NCBI RefSeq assembly: GCF_024022995.1
Contig: NZ_CP099582.1
Location: 1,178,001-1,242,000, forward strand
From: Thermococcus aggregans
GTDB taxonomy: Archaea > Methanobacteriota_B > Thermococci > Thermococcales > Thermococcaceae
DNA: 64,000 nt
Reading direction: 5' to 3'
Numbering within the stretch: position 1 is the first letter of the stretch; each line of letters starts with the position of its first letter. Position numbers and translations under genes: made by a program. Positions 1 to 7,301 of this stretch are shown one piece after another. The notes below the pieces were generated by a model. That model was not told the DNA's origin, did not search any database, and saw only the letters and a program-made list of their open reading frames with translations.

Positions 1-67
1 CATCTCCTTCTTCTGCAGCTGTGACTTCGTTTGGCAGGTCTTCAAAGAGCATTGGTTTTGGCTTCAC
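1..67 (-). CDS. 5' end of an unidentified gene (partial)
   Basis: Only the first 22 codons lie in the window; the gene runs off the left edge. The reading frame begins with GTG at 67-65, four bases after a GGTGGT ribosome binding site, and gives a peptide starting MKPKPMLFEDLPNEV and ending in the acidic stretch AAEEGD. A second GTG at 73 is possible but overlaps the RBS. It is divergent from the M20 peptidase and shares a palindromic TATA box at about 100-109. The family was not recognised; too little of the protein is visible. Confidence 0.55.
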   Translation of the reverse strand, partial: MKPKPMLFEDLPNEVTAAEEGD

Positions 68-98
68 TTTCACCACCGGCTATAGTCGGAGTGAAAAT

Positions 99-109
99 TC
101 TTAAATATC
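99..109. promoter_or_regulatory. Shared palindromic TATA box of a divergent gene pair
   Basis: CTTAAATAT(C) reads as a Thermococcales TATA box on the plus strand and as GATATTTAAG on the minus strand. The first start codons on either side are 31 bases (GTG at 67) and 31-40 bases (ATG at 140) away, matching TATA-to-start distances with very short leaders. One element could serve both directions. This is inferred from spacing only. Confidence 0.45.
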
Positions 110-139
110 ATTTCGATGAAAATCTTAATGGTGCTGCCT

Positions 140-1459
140 ATGGATGTTGTCGAACTTCTCTCAGAACTGGTAAAATTTGACACAACGAACGACCCAACAA
201 GGGGGATAAAGCCACCAAAGGAGTGTCCAAAGTTCATCTTGGATACCCTCAATTCGTGGGGGATCGATGCGCAGTTGATTGAAAAGGATGGCTACTATGC
301 GGTCTATGGAGAAATAGGAGAAGGGAATCCAAAAATACTTTTCATGGCACATTTTGACGTTGTTCCTGTAAACAGAGATGAGTGGGAAACTGAACCTTTT
401 GAGCTTACTATCAAGGGAAACAGAGCTTATGGAAGAGGAAGTGCCGATGATAAGGGAAACGTTGCTTCAATAATGCTAGCACTAAAAGAGCTTTCAAAAA
501 TGAACCTTAAGGAAAAGGTTCTATTCGCATTTACCGGTGACGAAGAAATCGGTGGAGCTTTGGCAATGCACATTGCGGAGAAGCTGAAGAACGAAAATAA
601 CCTTCCCGAGTACATGGCAAATGCAGATGGCATCGGTATGAAGCCCATAATACGCAGGAGAAAAGGGTTTGGAGTTACAATAAGCATACCTTCTGAGAAA
701 GTAAAGCTTAGGGGAACTGTAAAGGAGAGGAAATTTAGGGTAAGTACACCAATCCTTGAGACGAGACACGCTGCTTATTTCCTTCCCGGGGTTGATACCC
801 ATCCGATGATAGCGCTGTCACACTTTTTGAGAAACTCAAACGTTCTGGCAGTTTCTCTTGAAGGGAAATTCATTAAGGGAAACGTTGTGCCGAGTGAAGT
901 GACCCTCAAATACCTCGAGCCCGGAGAAGGGGACGAGGTCGAAGTGGATATTGGTTTAACAAGGCTTCTAAAGACCATAGTCCCATTGGTGAGGGCACCG
1001 ATAAAAGCCGAGAAATACAGTGATTGTGGAGTCTCGATAACTCCCAACCTCTATTCATTCAGCGAGGGTAAGCACGTTTTAAGGCTTGACATAAGGGCGA
1101 TGAGCTATTCCTCTGAGGACATCGAGCGGACTCTGGAAGAAGTGATTGCCTTCAACATCCCTGAGGCAGAGCTTGCTGTGAAAAGCAACGAGAAAGCGGG
1201 GTATCTCTTCACTCATCCAGAAGACGAAATAGTAAAAGCAATGCTTGAAACGCTTGAAAAGTTTGGGGAGAAAGCGGAACCCGTAGAAGGCCCTGGAGCT
1301 GCTGACTCCAGGTTCTTCACACCGTATGGGGTTAAGGCAATAGACTTTGGTCCTAGGGGCGGCAACATTCATGGACCAAATGAATATGTTGAGTTAGATT
1401 CGCTCAAACTTCTTCCAGAAGTGTACAAAGAGGTTGCACTTAGGTTGATTGGAGGATAA
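140..1459 (+). CDS. M20-family metallopeptidase (dipeptidase / desuccinylase-like)
   Basis: Zinc-dependent M20 hydrolase of the ArgE/DapE/dipeptidase group, acting in the cytoplasm on small peptides or N-acyl amino acids. Counting from ATG 140, the metal-site motifs are visible: AHFDVVP (H71, D73), GSADDKGN (D103/D104) and TGDEEIGG (catalytic E135, metal E136), with a late PGAADSRFF and IHGPNE. The length of 439 residues is normal and the dimerisation insert is present. I prefer ATG 140 to the earlier ATG 116: GGTG sits six bases before 140 and the TATA box at about 104 predicts transcription starting near 128, leaving 116 outside the mRNA. The substrate cannot be told from sequence; DapE itself is unlikely because Thermococcales lack the succinylase lysine route (background knowledge). 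A T-run at about 1468-1475 may end the transcript. Confidence 0.9.
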   Translation: MDVVELLSELVKFDTTNDPTRGIKPPKECPKFILDTLNSWGIDAQLIEKDGYYAVYGEIGEGNPKILFMAHFDVVPVNRDEWETEPFELTIKGNRAYGRGSADDKGNVASIMLALKELSKMNLKEKVLFAFTGDEEIGGALAMHIAEKLKNENNLPEYMANADGIGMKPIIRRRKGFGVTISIPSEKVKLRGTVKERKFRVSTPILETRHAAYFLPGVDTHPMIALSHFLRNSNVLAVSLEGKFIKGNVVPSEVTLKYLEPGEGDEVEVDIGLTRLLKTIVPLVRAPIKAEKYSDCGVSITPNLYSFSEGKHVLRLDIRAMSYSSEDIERTLEEVIAFNIPEAELAVKSNEKAGYLFTHPEDEIVKAMLETLEKFGEKAEPVEGPGAADSRFFTPYGVKAIDFGPRGGNIHGPNEYVELDSLKLLPEVYKEVALRLIGG

Positions 1460-1537
1460 TTTTGGTTCTTTTTTTCTATTTCTCTTGTGGGAAAAGCTTA
1501 AATATTTCTTGAATATTAACGTCAGTAAGGGAAATCA

Positions 1538-2185
1538 ATGAAGAAGTTTCCAGCATACTTGGCTTCTTGGGACGACATAGAAAAGTGGGCTAAGGAAGGA
1601 GCTCTCAAGGTTCTTGAGGAAGGGTGGATACCAGATGTTGTTGTAGGTCTTGCAAGAGGCGGCTGGGTTGCAGCAAGGCTCTACTGTGACTATCTTGGCG
1701 TTAAAGACCTTGTAAGCATTAAGGTGGAGCACTGGGGAGTTACAGCAACGCCAGATGGGAAGGCAAGATTGAAATACGGCACCCAGTACAATTTTGAGGG
1801 CAAGAAGGTTTTGATAGTTGATGACATAGCTGACACAGGAGAAAGCTTAACTCTGGCAAAGAATTATGTTGAGAGCAAAAATCCAGGTGAAATAAAAGTT
1901 GCAACTCTTTTGACAATAAAAACCTCAAAGTTTAAGCCCGATTACTTTGGGGAGGAAATTGATTGGGCATGGATAGTCTTTCCATGGAACTTTGTTGAGG
2001 ACATGATAAATCTCGTAAACAACTTGTTTGAAGAAAAGGAAGCTCTAACTTCAGATGAAATAATTGAGCTGTTTAAAGAGCTCCATGGTATGGAGGTTCC
2101 GAAGGAAAAGTTGGAAGAGGCCTTAAAATTTGCCCAGATGAGAAAAATATTTAAATGGGATGGGAAAGCTTGGCGCAAAGCCTAA
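1538..2185 (+). CDS. Purine-type phosphoribosyltransferase
   Basis: Type I phosphoribosyltransferase that would join PRPP to a nucleobase (xanthine/guanine/hypoxanthine salvage is the usual assignment). The PRPP loop VLIVDDIADTGES lies at residues 91-103; VVGLARGGWVAARL near residue 35 is the conserved pyrophosphate-loop region. About 60 residues follow the core domain and end in KWDGKAWRKA, an extension seen in archaeal members. The start ATG 1538 follows the TATA box GCTTAAATATT at about 1495-1505. The next small gene begins 12 bases after the stop and probably shares the transcript. Base specificity is not deducible. Confidence 0.85.
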   Translation: MKKFPAYLASWDDIEKWAKEGALKVLEEGWIPDVVVGLARGGWVAARLYCDYLGVKDLVSIKVEHWGVTATPDGKARLKYGTQYNFEGKKVLIVDDIADTGESLTLAKNYVESKNPGEIKVATLLTIKTSKFKPDYFGEEIDWAWIVFPWNFVEDMINLVNNLFEEKEALTSDEIIELFKELHGMEVPKEKLEEALKFAQMRKIFKWDGKAWRKA

Positions 2186-2197
2186 GGTTGTGATACC

Positions 2198-2491
2198 TTG
2201 GATAAGGAGGATATGATAAAATCAATAAAGGAGCACAGCAATTACTCCAGAGAAATCTATGACATGCATGAGGATGCAATAAATGATGCTCTCGAACACT
2301 ACGATGAGCTTAAAAAAGAGTATCTGAACGATCATTCGCGTGCTAGAATCGTTAGGATAGTGATAAATGAAGATAACAACCTGCCGTTGGCCATAGAGTT
2401 CCACCGCAAGGACGATTCCTTTAAGGGCTTCAGCATAGCAATTGGAAAGCCCTACATAAAAAATGGACGGAACAATGGCTATCGGGAATAA
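2198..2491 (+). CDS. Small conserved-looking protein of unknown function
   Basis: A 97-residue soluble, acidic protein with a helical N-terminal half (HEDAINDALEHYDELKKEY) and a beta-rich second half (RIVRIVINEDN, AIEFHRKDD, FSIAIGKPYIK). No family recognised. The start is uncertain: TTG 2198 follows GTGAT with a 3-base gap, whereas ATG 2213 follows AAGGAGG almost directly. It sits 12 bases after the phosphoribosyltransferase, so an operon is likely. Codon use resembles its neighbours. Confidence 0.6.
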   Translation: MDKEDMIKSIKEHSNYSREIYDMHEDAINDALEHYDELKKEYLNDHSRARIVRIVINEDNNLPLAIEFHRKDDSFKGFSIAIGKPYIKNGRNNGYRE

Positions 2492-2532
2492 AATTCGTTT
2501 TCAATATTCCTTTCCATTATATTTTTGATGGC

Positions 2533-2544
2533 TCACCTAGGTGA
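2533..2544. repeat. 12-bp perfect palindrome
   Basis: TCACCTAGGTGA is self-complementary over all 12 bases. It lies between the 97-residue gene and the TATA-like TTTAATTTA at 2571-2579. The core CCTAGG resembles the half-sites of the metal-regulator-like box at 2805-2818 arranged the other way round. Operator or chance are both possible. Confidence 0.4.
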
Positions 2545-2579
2545 CATGCTAGACTTTGTATCTTTATTGGTTTAATTTA

Positions 2580-2593
2580 AGCCTCCCGAGGCT
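2580..2593. repeat. Inverted repeat just after a TATA-like element
   Basis: AGCCTC-CC-GAGGCT, perfect six-base arms with a two-base centre, directly downstream of TTTAATTTA (2571-2579) and just before the TTG of the small membrane ORF. Its position over the expected transcription start suits an operator; as RNA the loop would be too small for a stable hairpin. Confidence 0.4.
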
Positions 2594-2600
2594 GAGAAAT

Positions 2601-2735
2601 TTGAGGCTGCGCAAGTGGGTGTTAAAAGGAATTGCATTTTTAATAGTTGTCGCATTCCCCTTCCTTTTTGTGTTCTTGCTCTTTGGGATTCATTTTCTAA
2701 TAATTTTGATAAGAGCCAAGTTGGGACTTGGCTAG
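2601..2735 (+). CDS. Possible 44-residue membrane peptide
   Basis: A TTG-initiated frame encodes a basic start (MRLRKWVLKG), one strongly hydrophobic stretch of about 25 residues (AFLIVVAFPFLFVFLLFGI...) and a basic tail (IRAKLGLG), the pattern of a single-pass membrane peptide. The only T-rich promoter-like element (2571-2579) predicts transcription near the TTG, so it would be almost leaderless; no good ribosome binding site is present. The frame stays open upstream of the TTG for some distance. Family unknown. The hydrophobicity could also be a by-product of T-rich DNA, so confidence is modest. Confidence 0.35.
   Translation: MRLRKWVLKGIAFLIVVAFPFLFVFLLFGIHFLIILIRAKLGLG
2714..2733. repeat. 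Stem-loop at the end of the small membrane ORF
   Basis: AGCCAAGT-TGGG-ACTTGGCT has perfect eight-base arms and a four-base loop; the second arm runs into the TAG stop codon at 2733-2735. No T-run follows, so it is not a classical terminator; it could stabilise the 3' end of the short transcript. Confidence 0.45.
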
Positions 2736-2741
2736 GTATCA

Positions 2742-2761
2742 TATATGGGCTCTCTCATATA
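2742..2761. repeat. Inverted repeat TATATG-N8-CATATA
   Basis: Six-base perfect arms separated by eight bases, 15-34 bases upstream of the TATA box (2776-2789) of the metal-binding protein gene. The position is typical of an activator site upstream of an archaeal promoter, but no regulator family can be assigned. Confidence 0.3.
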
Positions 2762-2804
2762 AAAATTCGATTGAAAAAGCTTTAAATATCTCCTTCCAAT
2801 TTTG

Positions 2805-2818
2805 TTAGGGTGACCTAA
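2805..2818 (+). promoter_or_regulatory. DtxR/MntR-like operator overlapping the RBS of the metal-binding protein gene
   Basis: TTAGGGTGACCTAA has perfect TTAGG / CCTAA arms around GTGA. DtxR-family metal regulators (DtxR, IdeR and archaeal relatives) use TTAGGTTA-CCTAA type sites (established knowledge). The box covers the predicted transcription start (about 25-30 bases after the TATA box at 2776-2789) and contains the GGTGA ribosome binding site. A bound repressor would block the start of a gene whose product binds transition metals, so the two lines of evidence agree. Confidence 0.55.
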
Positions 2819-2819
2819 A

Positions 2820-3788
2820 ATGAAAAAGATGGCAACGTTACTGTTCATGCTTATCTTGATATCTCCTTTAACTTTGGCTCAGGAGAAGCCTTTGGTAGTT
2901 ACGAGTATAGCTCCCGTAGCTGAGATACTTAAGGAAGCCTTTGGGGGCACTGTTCAAGTTGAATACCTCGTCCCTCTTGGCGTTGATCCGCATCAATACC
3001 AGCTTACACCAGAGCAGATTGAAGAACTTCAAAGGGCAGATGTTATAGTCACAATAGGCCACTTGCCCAGCGAGAGGAAAATAGAAGAACTTGAAAAAGA
3101 GGGCTTTCTGAAAGGGAAAGTTCTTGAGATAGAGGATTACCAGAGATACGGCTTCCGCTATCTGCCAGAGAGGTGGTACAACAACAAGTACAATCCTCAT
3201 GGCATCTGGCTGGATCCGTATAATGCCCTTGCAATAGCAAGGACCGTAAGAGTTGCTTTAGCAGAGCTTTATCCATCTTACAGTTTCTTAGACTCCCAGC
3301 TTTCTGAGTTTGAGGCAAAAGTGGAGGGAATTATCTTAGCATACCAAAAACTTGACTTAAACGGGAAGAAGGCCTTGATAGAGCTTCCGTCTCATCAGTA
3401 TGCCGTGGAATGGATGGGGATTGTAGTTGTTGATTCTATAAAACCCGAAGAAGAAGTTCCAACCAAGAGCGTGGATGAGCTCTTAGAGGTTGCTAAATCT
3501 GTTGATGTCATAGTGTATTCTGAGGAGTCTCCGGAGCAGTTGAAAAATGCTGCCCTTGAGCTTTCAAAAAGAGCAGGAGTTCCTGCGGTCAAAGTTTCCG
3601 TTATGTGGAGCGGAAAGAATTATACCGAAGTTTTAGCTCAAAATTCAGCTAATATAGCCTCTGCATTTAGAACTTATCCTTTAGAACAGGTTCCTCAACA
3701 AACAAGTCTTAACACAACGTATGTAATTCTTGCCCTTATAGTGGGCATTACTCTCGGAACGGCTATTGGGGTAATAATAAAAAAGTAG
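2820..3788 (+). CDS. Metal ABC transporter substrate-binding protein (ZnuA/TroA family), membrane anchored
   Basis: Periplasm-facing cluster A-I binding protein for Zn2+, Mn2+ or Fe2+. The N-terminus is a signal sequence (residues 1-20, cut near LTLA/QEKP). Candidate metal ligands are H58 (GVDPHQY), H127 (YNPHGIW), H192 (LPSHQYA) and an acidic residue in YSEESPEQ near 260, the expected four-ligand pattern. The long His-rich loop of ZnuA is absent. A hydrophobic C-terminal segment (TTYVILALIVGI...IIKK) would anchor it in the membrane instead of a lipobox. No permease or ATPase is adjacent, so the partners must be encoded elsewhere. Start ATG 2820 follows the GGTGA embedded in the 2805-2818 box. 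Confidence 0.85.
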   Translation: MKKMATLLFMLILISPLTLAQEKPLVVTSIAPVAEILKEAFGGTVQVEYLVPLGVDPHQYQLTPEQIEELQRADVIVTIGHLPSERKIEELEKEGFLKGKVLEIEDYQRYGFRYLPERWYNNKYNPHGIWLDPYNALAIARTVRVALAELYPSYSFLDSQLSEFEAKVEGIILAYQKLDLNGKKALIELPSHQYAVEWMGIVVVDSIKPEEEVPTKSVDELLEVAKSVDVIVYSEESPEQLKNAALELSKRAGVPAVKVSVMWSGKNYTEVLAQNSANIASAFRTYPLEQVPQQTSLNTTYVILALIVGITLGTAIGVIIKK

Positions 3789-3796
3789 TAGAGAGC

Positions 3797-4702
3797 TCAC
3801 TCTCTCTTGTATGGCTTTCCATCGGCCTTTGGAGGCCTTACCTTTCCTATTATTCCTGCCACAATGATCAATGTCACTAGATATGGAAGTGTGGCAACGA
3901 ACTGCCATGGAATGATTTTCTGAATCTCTGGATTAGTTCTTACCCACACTGAAAGGTTGTCGAAGAATCCGAAGATGAAGCCTCCGAGGAGGGCCCTCAA
4001 TGGGTTCCATCCACTGAACACCATGTTTGCCAATGCAATAAAACCTCTACCTGCTGAAAGCTGCTTTGTGACTGTTCCAAGCCAATCAACGCTCATAAAT
4101 GCTCCACCAAGTCCGGCAAGGGTTGCTCCATAGACTGTTGCCAGAAATCTGTAGCGCTCCACGTTTATACCTAACGCATCTGCCGCTTCAGGATTTTCAC
4201 CTACTGCCCTTATTCTAAGGCCTAACGGCGTTTTAAAGAGCACCCAATGTGTCAAGATTGCTATAATGATCGTTATAAGAACCATGGGGCTTAAGCTTCC
4301 GTAGGGAGTTTTTATTATGGGCGAAACTCTGAAGGTGTCGGGCACTACATGCTGGCCTGCGGTTCCCCAATATGCGGGGATTCCAAAAGCCACAATACCA
4401 AGTGCCAAGAGGTTAACACCTATACCCGGAATGACGTGGTCTCCCTTCAAATAAACTGTAATGACTCCGTGAAGCATTCCAAGGAGCATGCCCACAAAGG
4501 CTCCACCCAAAAGACCTATCCATGGACTTCCAGTGACCTCTGCGAACATTGCCCCAAAGAATGCGCTCATGAGAAGTATTCCCTCGTATCCTATATTTAC
4601 TACACCTGCTCTCTCGCTTACTACCGCTCCTACGCTCGTGAGCACTAGTGGAACCATTGCCGTTAGTGCTCCGATAAGTGTTGAAATAATGGCCTCTATC
4701 AT
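3797..4702 (-). CDS. Nucleoside/sugar ABC transporter permease 2 (NupQ/YufQ-like)
   Basis: Integral membrane permease of the BPD_transp_2 (LivH/RbsC-like) family, 301 residues with about eight to ten hydrophobic segments. It has the hallmarks of this family: VVSERAGVVNIGYEGILLMSAF near the N-terminus, RAVGENPEAADALGI in the cytoplasmic coupling loop, and GLGGAFMS. It is the last gene of a BMP-ATPase-permease-permease operon and its start overlaps the stop of the upstream permease by four bases. Together with the BMP lipoprotein this set resembles purine-nucleoside importers such as B. subtilis NupNOPQ. The substrate is inferred from family, not shown. Confidence 0.85.
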   Translation of the reverse strand: MIEAIISTLIGALTAMVPLVLTSVGAVVSERAGVVNIGYEGILLMSAFFGAMFAEVTGSPWIGLLGGAFVGMLLGMLHGVITVYLKGDHVIPGIGVNLLALGIVAFGIPAYWGTAGQHVVPDTFRVSPIIKTPYGSLSPMVLITIIIAILTHWVLFKTPLGLRIRAVGENPEAADALGINVERYRFLATVYGATLAGLGGAFMSVDWLGTVTKQLSAGRGFIALANMVFSGWNPLRALLGGFIFGFFDNLSVWVRTNPEIQKIIPWQFVATLPYLVTLIIVAGIIGKVRPPKADGKPYKRE

Positions 4703-5730
4703 CTTCTCACCACCCTCTTTAGAAGGTCTAAAAGTCCGGGGATTGCAACGGCCACAACTATAACACCCTGCACAACCCTTACCATCTCCAATGGAACTCC
4801 AGCTTCGATCTGCATAGCCGTGGCTCCTGCTTTAAGCATTCCAAAGAAGATTCCGCTGAATATTATTCCGAGTGGGTGGTTTCTTCCAACCAGTGAAACA
4901 CCTATTCCGTCGAATCCATAGCCATATATATTTGCCATTCCTTGGCTTATTGCATAGCTTGGGGGCCTTCCCATTACCTCTGTCGCTCCCGCAAGACCAC
5001 TCATGATACCTCCGAGCAGGAAGGACCATATAACCGCTTTCTTTGGATTTATTCCCCCATAACGGGCCGCTCTCTCATTGTACCCGCTCACTCTAAGTTC
5101 GTATCCTAATCCTGTGTGCCAGAGGATGTAGTATGTTATGAGGGCAGCCATTACTGAAATCGCGAAGGCCCATGAAAGTTCAGTTCCCTTCACTATAATT
5201 GGAAATCTCGCACTGACTGGAACCGCTATTGTCTTGTTCGGGTCTTCTGGGTTGGGTATTTTTTGCAGGACTATATAGAGGGCTATGAAGTAAGCCATCC
5301 AATTGAGCATGATTGTGGATACAACTTCGTTTACTCCTCTAATGACCTTTAGAAGTGCAGGAATTGCCATCCACACTATTCCAGCTAGTATTCCACCTAA
5401 AAGTCCCATCAAAATGTTTCCCCATAAGTTTGTGAGTACAATTGCCGCTATTGCTCCGAAGTACACTGTTCCTTCTCCACCGATGTTAAATAGCCCCGTC
5501 CTAGCCCCTATTCCAAAGGTCAATGCTGTTAGAATTATTGGGGTTGCAGAGCTTAATGTCATAGCTAATCCGTACTTTGAGCCGAGAGCACCATCAAAAA
5601 GTGCCACATAAGCGTCAACCGGGCTGTAGCCGGAGAATGCTAGAATAACTCCACCTACTGCGATTCCGATTACTATTGCTATCAGGCTTTCTATAAGGGG
5701 CTTTGCGAATTCTTTGATATCAACTCTCAT
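4699..5730 (-). CDS. Nucleoside/sugar ABC transporter permease 1 (NupP/YufP-like)
   Basis: Paralogous BPD_transp_2 permease of 343 residues, the heterodimer partner of the downstream permease. It shows RTGLFNIGGEGTVYFGA after the first transmembrane segments and the coupling-loop motif LRVSGYNERAARYGGI. The longer N-terminal region relative to its partner is typical of the P-type subunit. The start ATG follows GGGGGGT and overlaps the 3' end of the ATPase frame by 11 bases, so translation is probably coupled. Confidence 0.85.
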   Translation of the reverse strand: MRVDIKEFAKPLIESLIAIVIGIAVGGVILAFSGYSPVDAYVALFDGALGSKYGLAMTLSSATPIILTALTFGIGARTGLFNIGGEGTVYFGAIAAIVLTNLWGNILMGLLGGILAGIVWMAIPALLKVIRGVNEVVSTIMLNWMAYFIALYIVLQKIPNPEDPNKTIAVPVSARFPIIVKGTELSWAFAISVMAALITYYILWHTGLGYELRVSGYNERAARYGGINPKKAVIWSFLLGGIMSGLAGATEVMGRPPSYAISQGMANIYGYGFDGIGVSLVGRNHPLGIIFSGIFFGMLKAGATAMQIEAGVPLEMVRVVQGVIVVAVAIPGLLDLLKRVVRR

Positions 5731-6628
5731 GCTTAATACCCCCCATCATTAGTCCTATTTGCTCTTCGGTAACCTCTTCGGGCTTCACTATGCCCACGAA
5801 TTGACCTTCATAGATTATTGCCATCCTATCACTAAGCTGTAGCACTTCATCCAAGTCCGCAGAAACCAGAAGAACTGCCTTGTTCTCGTTTCTGAGCTTT
5901 ATCAGGTAGTTTCGTATATACTCAGTTGATGCTACATCTACACCTCTTGTGGGTTGGGATGCAATTATAAACTCAGGTTCTTTGCTGACTTCCCTTGCAA
6001 CTATGAGCTTTTGCTGATTTCCTCCGCTCAAACTTTTTGCTGGGGCTTCGATGCTTGGAACGGCAATTTCGAAGTCCTTTACGAGCTTTGCCGCATGTTC
6101 TTTGACCTTGTCCCATCTTATAAGTCCTAACGGACCTCTGAACTTCTCTCTCCAGTGAAGTCCAAGAATTGAATTTTCAGCCACACTCATTTCTACGACA
6201 AGCCCCATATGGATTCTGTCCTCTGGAATGTGCGCCATTCCAAGATCATAGAGCTCTCTCGGAGGCCTGCCAGTTATGTCTTTTCCGTTGAGTATTACTT
6301 TACCTTTTTCTACTTTTCTCAACCCGCTTATGGCTTCTATAAGTTCCGTCTGCCCGTTGCCTTCTACGCCAGCGATTCCGAAGATTTCTCCAGCTCTTAC
6401 TTCAAATGTAAGTCCTTTTACTGCGTCTTCGCCCCTATCTCCTTTCACCCATAAATCTTTTACTTCAAACACGGGTTTTCCAGGTTCTTTCGGTGGCTTC
6501 TCTATTTTGAGGACGACTTCTCTCCCAACCATCATTTTAGCCAGTTCTTTTGGAGAGGTCTTGCTTGTATTGACTGTTCCTATTACCTCTCCCTTTCTTA
6601 GAACGGTTACCCTGTCAGTTATCTCCAT
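5720..6628 (-). CDS. C-terminal part of the split ABC ATPase (second nucleotide-binding domain)
   Basis: This frame carries the second ABC domain of a double ATPase: degenerate P-loop GIAGVEGNGQTEL, signature LSGGNQQKL, and the Walker-B/D-loop region in the form ASQPTRGVDVAS, all usual for the C-terminal half of RbsA/NupO proteins. The frame stays open upstream of its first ATG to about 6675, where it reads QGKTIIFISHKL, the H-loop belonging to the N-terminal domain. Hence it is not an independent gene: it is the rest of the gene starting at 7248, separated by a one-base frameshift. If the frameshift is real, a restart at ATG 6628 would give a protein without the first domain and probably no functional transporter. 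Confidence 0.7.
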   Translation of the reverse strand: MEITDRVTVLRKGEVIGTVNTSKTSPKELAKMMVGREVVLKIEKPPKEPGKPVFEVKDLWVKGDRGEDAVKGLTFEVRAGEIFGIAGVEGNGQTELIEAISGLRKVEKGKVILNGKDITGRPPRELYDLGMAHIPEDRIHMGLVVEMSVAENSILGLHWREKFRGPLGLIRWDKVKEHAAKLVKDFEIAVPSIEAPAKSLSGGNQQKLIVAREVSKEPEFIIASQPTRGVDVASTEYIRNYLIKLRNENKAVLLVSADLDEVLQLSDRMAIIYEGQFVGIVKPEEVTEEQIGLMMGGIKHES

Positions 6629-6657
6629 GACCTCTCTGAGCTTGTGGCTAATGAATA

Positions 6658-7248
6658 TTATTGTTTTGCCCTGGATTTCAGCTTTCTGAGCACCTCAAAG
6701 AGTTCCTTGACTTCTATTGGTGTTAGCACTGCGGTTGGCTCATCCAAAATGAGAACGTCAACGTCTCTGTAGAGGGTTTTTAATATCTCAATTCTCTGCT
6801 GAACACCTACTGGAAGGTTTTCAACAGGCACATCTAGAGGAACTTGGAAGTTCAGCTCATCCATAAGTTTTTGTAATTTCTCTTTTGCTTTCTCAACATC
6901 TATCTTGGAGAAAAGACCGTGACCTTCCATTCCAAGTATGATGTTATGAAGCCCATCAAAAACATCAACGAGAGTAAAATGCTGGTGAACCATCCCAATT
7001 CCGTTTGCAAGGGCATCTGCTGGACTTTTAAATCTCACTTCCTTACCCTTAACAAAGATTTTACCCTCAGTTGGCTGGAGCATTCCAGAGAGGATTTTCA
7101 TTAAAGTAGTTTTTCCAGCCCCGTTCTCACCTAACAAACCGTGAATCTCACCTTTTTTTACAGAGAAATCAACACCTTTTAGAGCCTTTGTTCCGTCTGG
7201 ATATATCTTGACGATTCCTTTCATTTCGATAATCGGAACTTCTTCCAT
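6658..7248 (-). CDS. N-terminal part of the split ABC ATPase (first nucleotide-binding domain)
   Basis: Energises the BMP-type importer. Visible motifs: Walker A GENGAGKTTL near residue 40, Q-loop MVHQHFTLVDVF, a weak signature (NLPVGVQQRIEI) and Walker B VLILDEPTAVLTP. The frame then runs into KLKSRAKQ and a stop, 30 residues after Walker B and before the H-loop. Reading one base shifted from about 6672-6675 continues QGKTIIFISHKLREVMEIT, exactly what follows in NupO/RbsA-type ATPases of about 500 residues. The defect looks like one missing base in a CC(C) run. It may be a true mutation or an assembly error. Start ATG 7248 is the first codon of a conserved-looking MEEVPIIEMKGI. Confidence 0.75.
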   Translation of the reverse strand: MEEVPIIEMKGIVKIYPDGTKALKGVDFSVKKGEIHGLLGENGAGKTTLMKILSGMLQPTEGKIFVKGKEVRFKSPADALANGIGMVHQHFTLVDVFDGLHNIILGMEGHGLFSKIDVEKAKEKLQKLMDELNFQVPLDVPVENLPVGVQQRIEILKTLYRDVDVLILDEPTAVLTPIEVKELFEVLRKLKSRAKQ

Positions 7249-7301
7249 AGCGCACTCCCCCCAAGAAGCTGTAAAAGAAAGTTAAAAAGGGATAAGGGAA
7301 A

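Noticed and set aside
6658-6690. Programmed ribosomal frameshift in the ABC ATPase
   Set aside because: There is no recognisable slippery site with downstream structure at the junction and no family precedent; mutation or sequence error is simpler.
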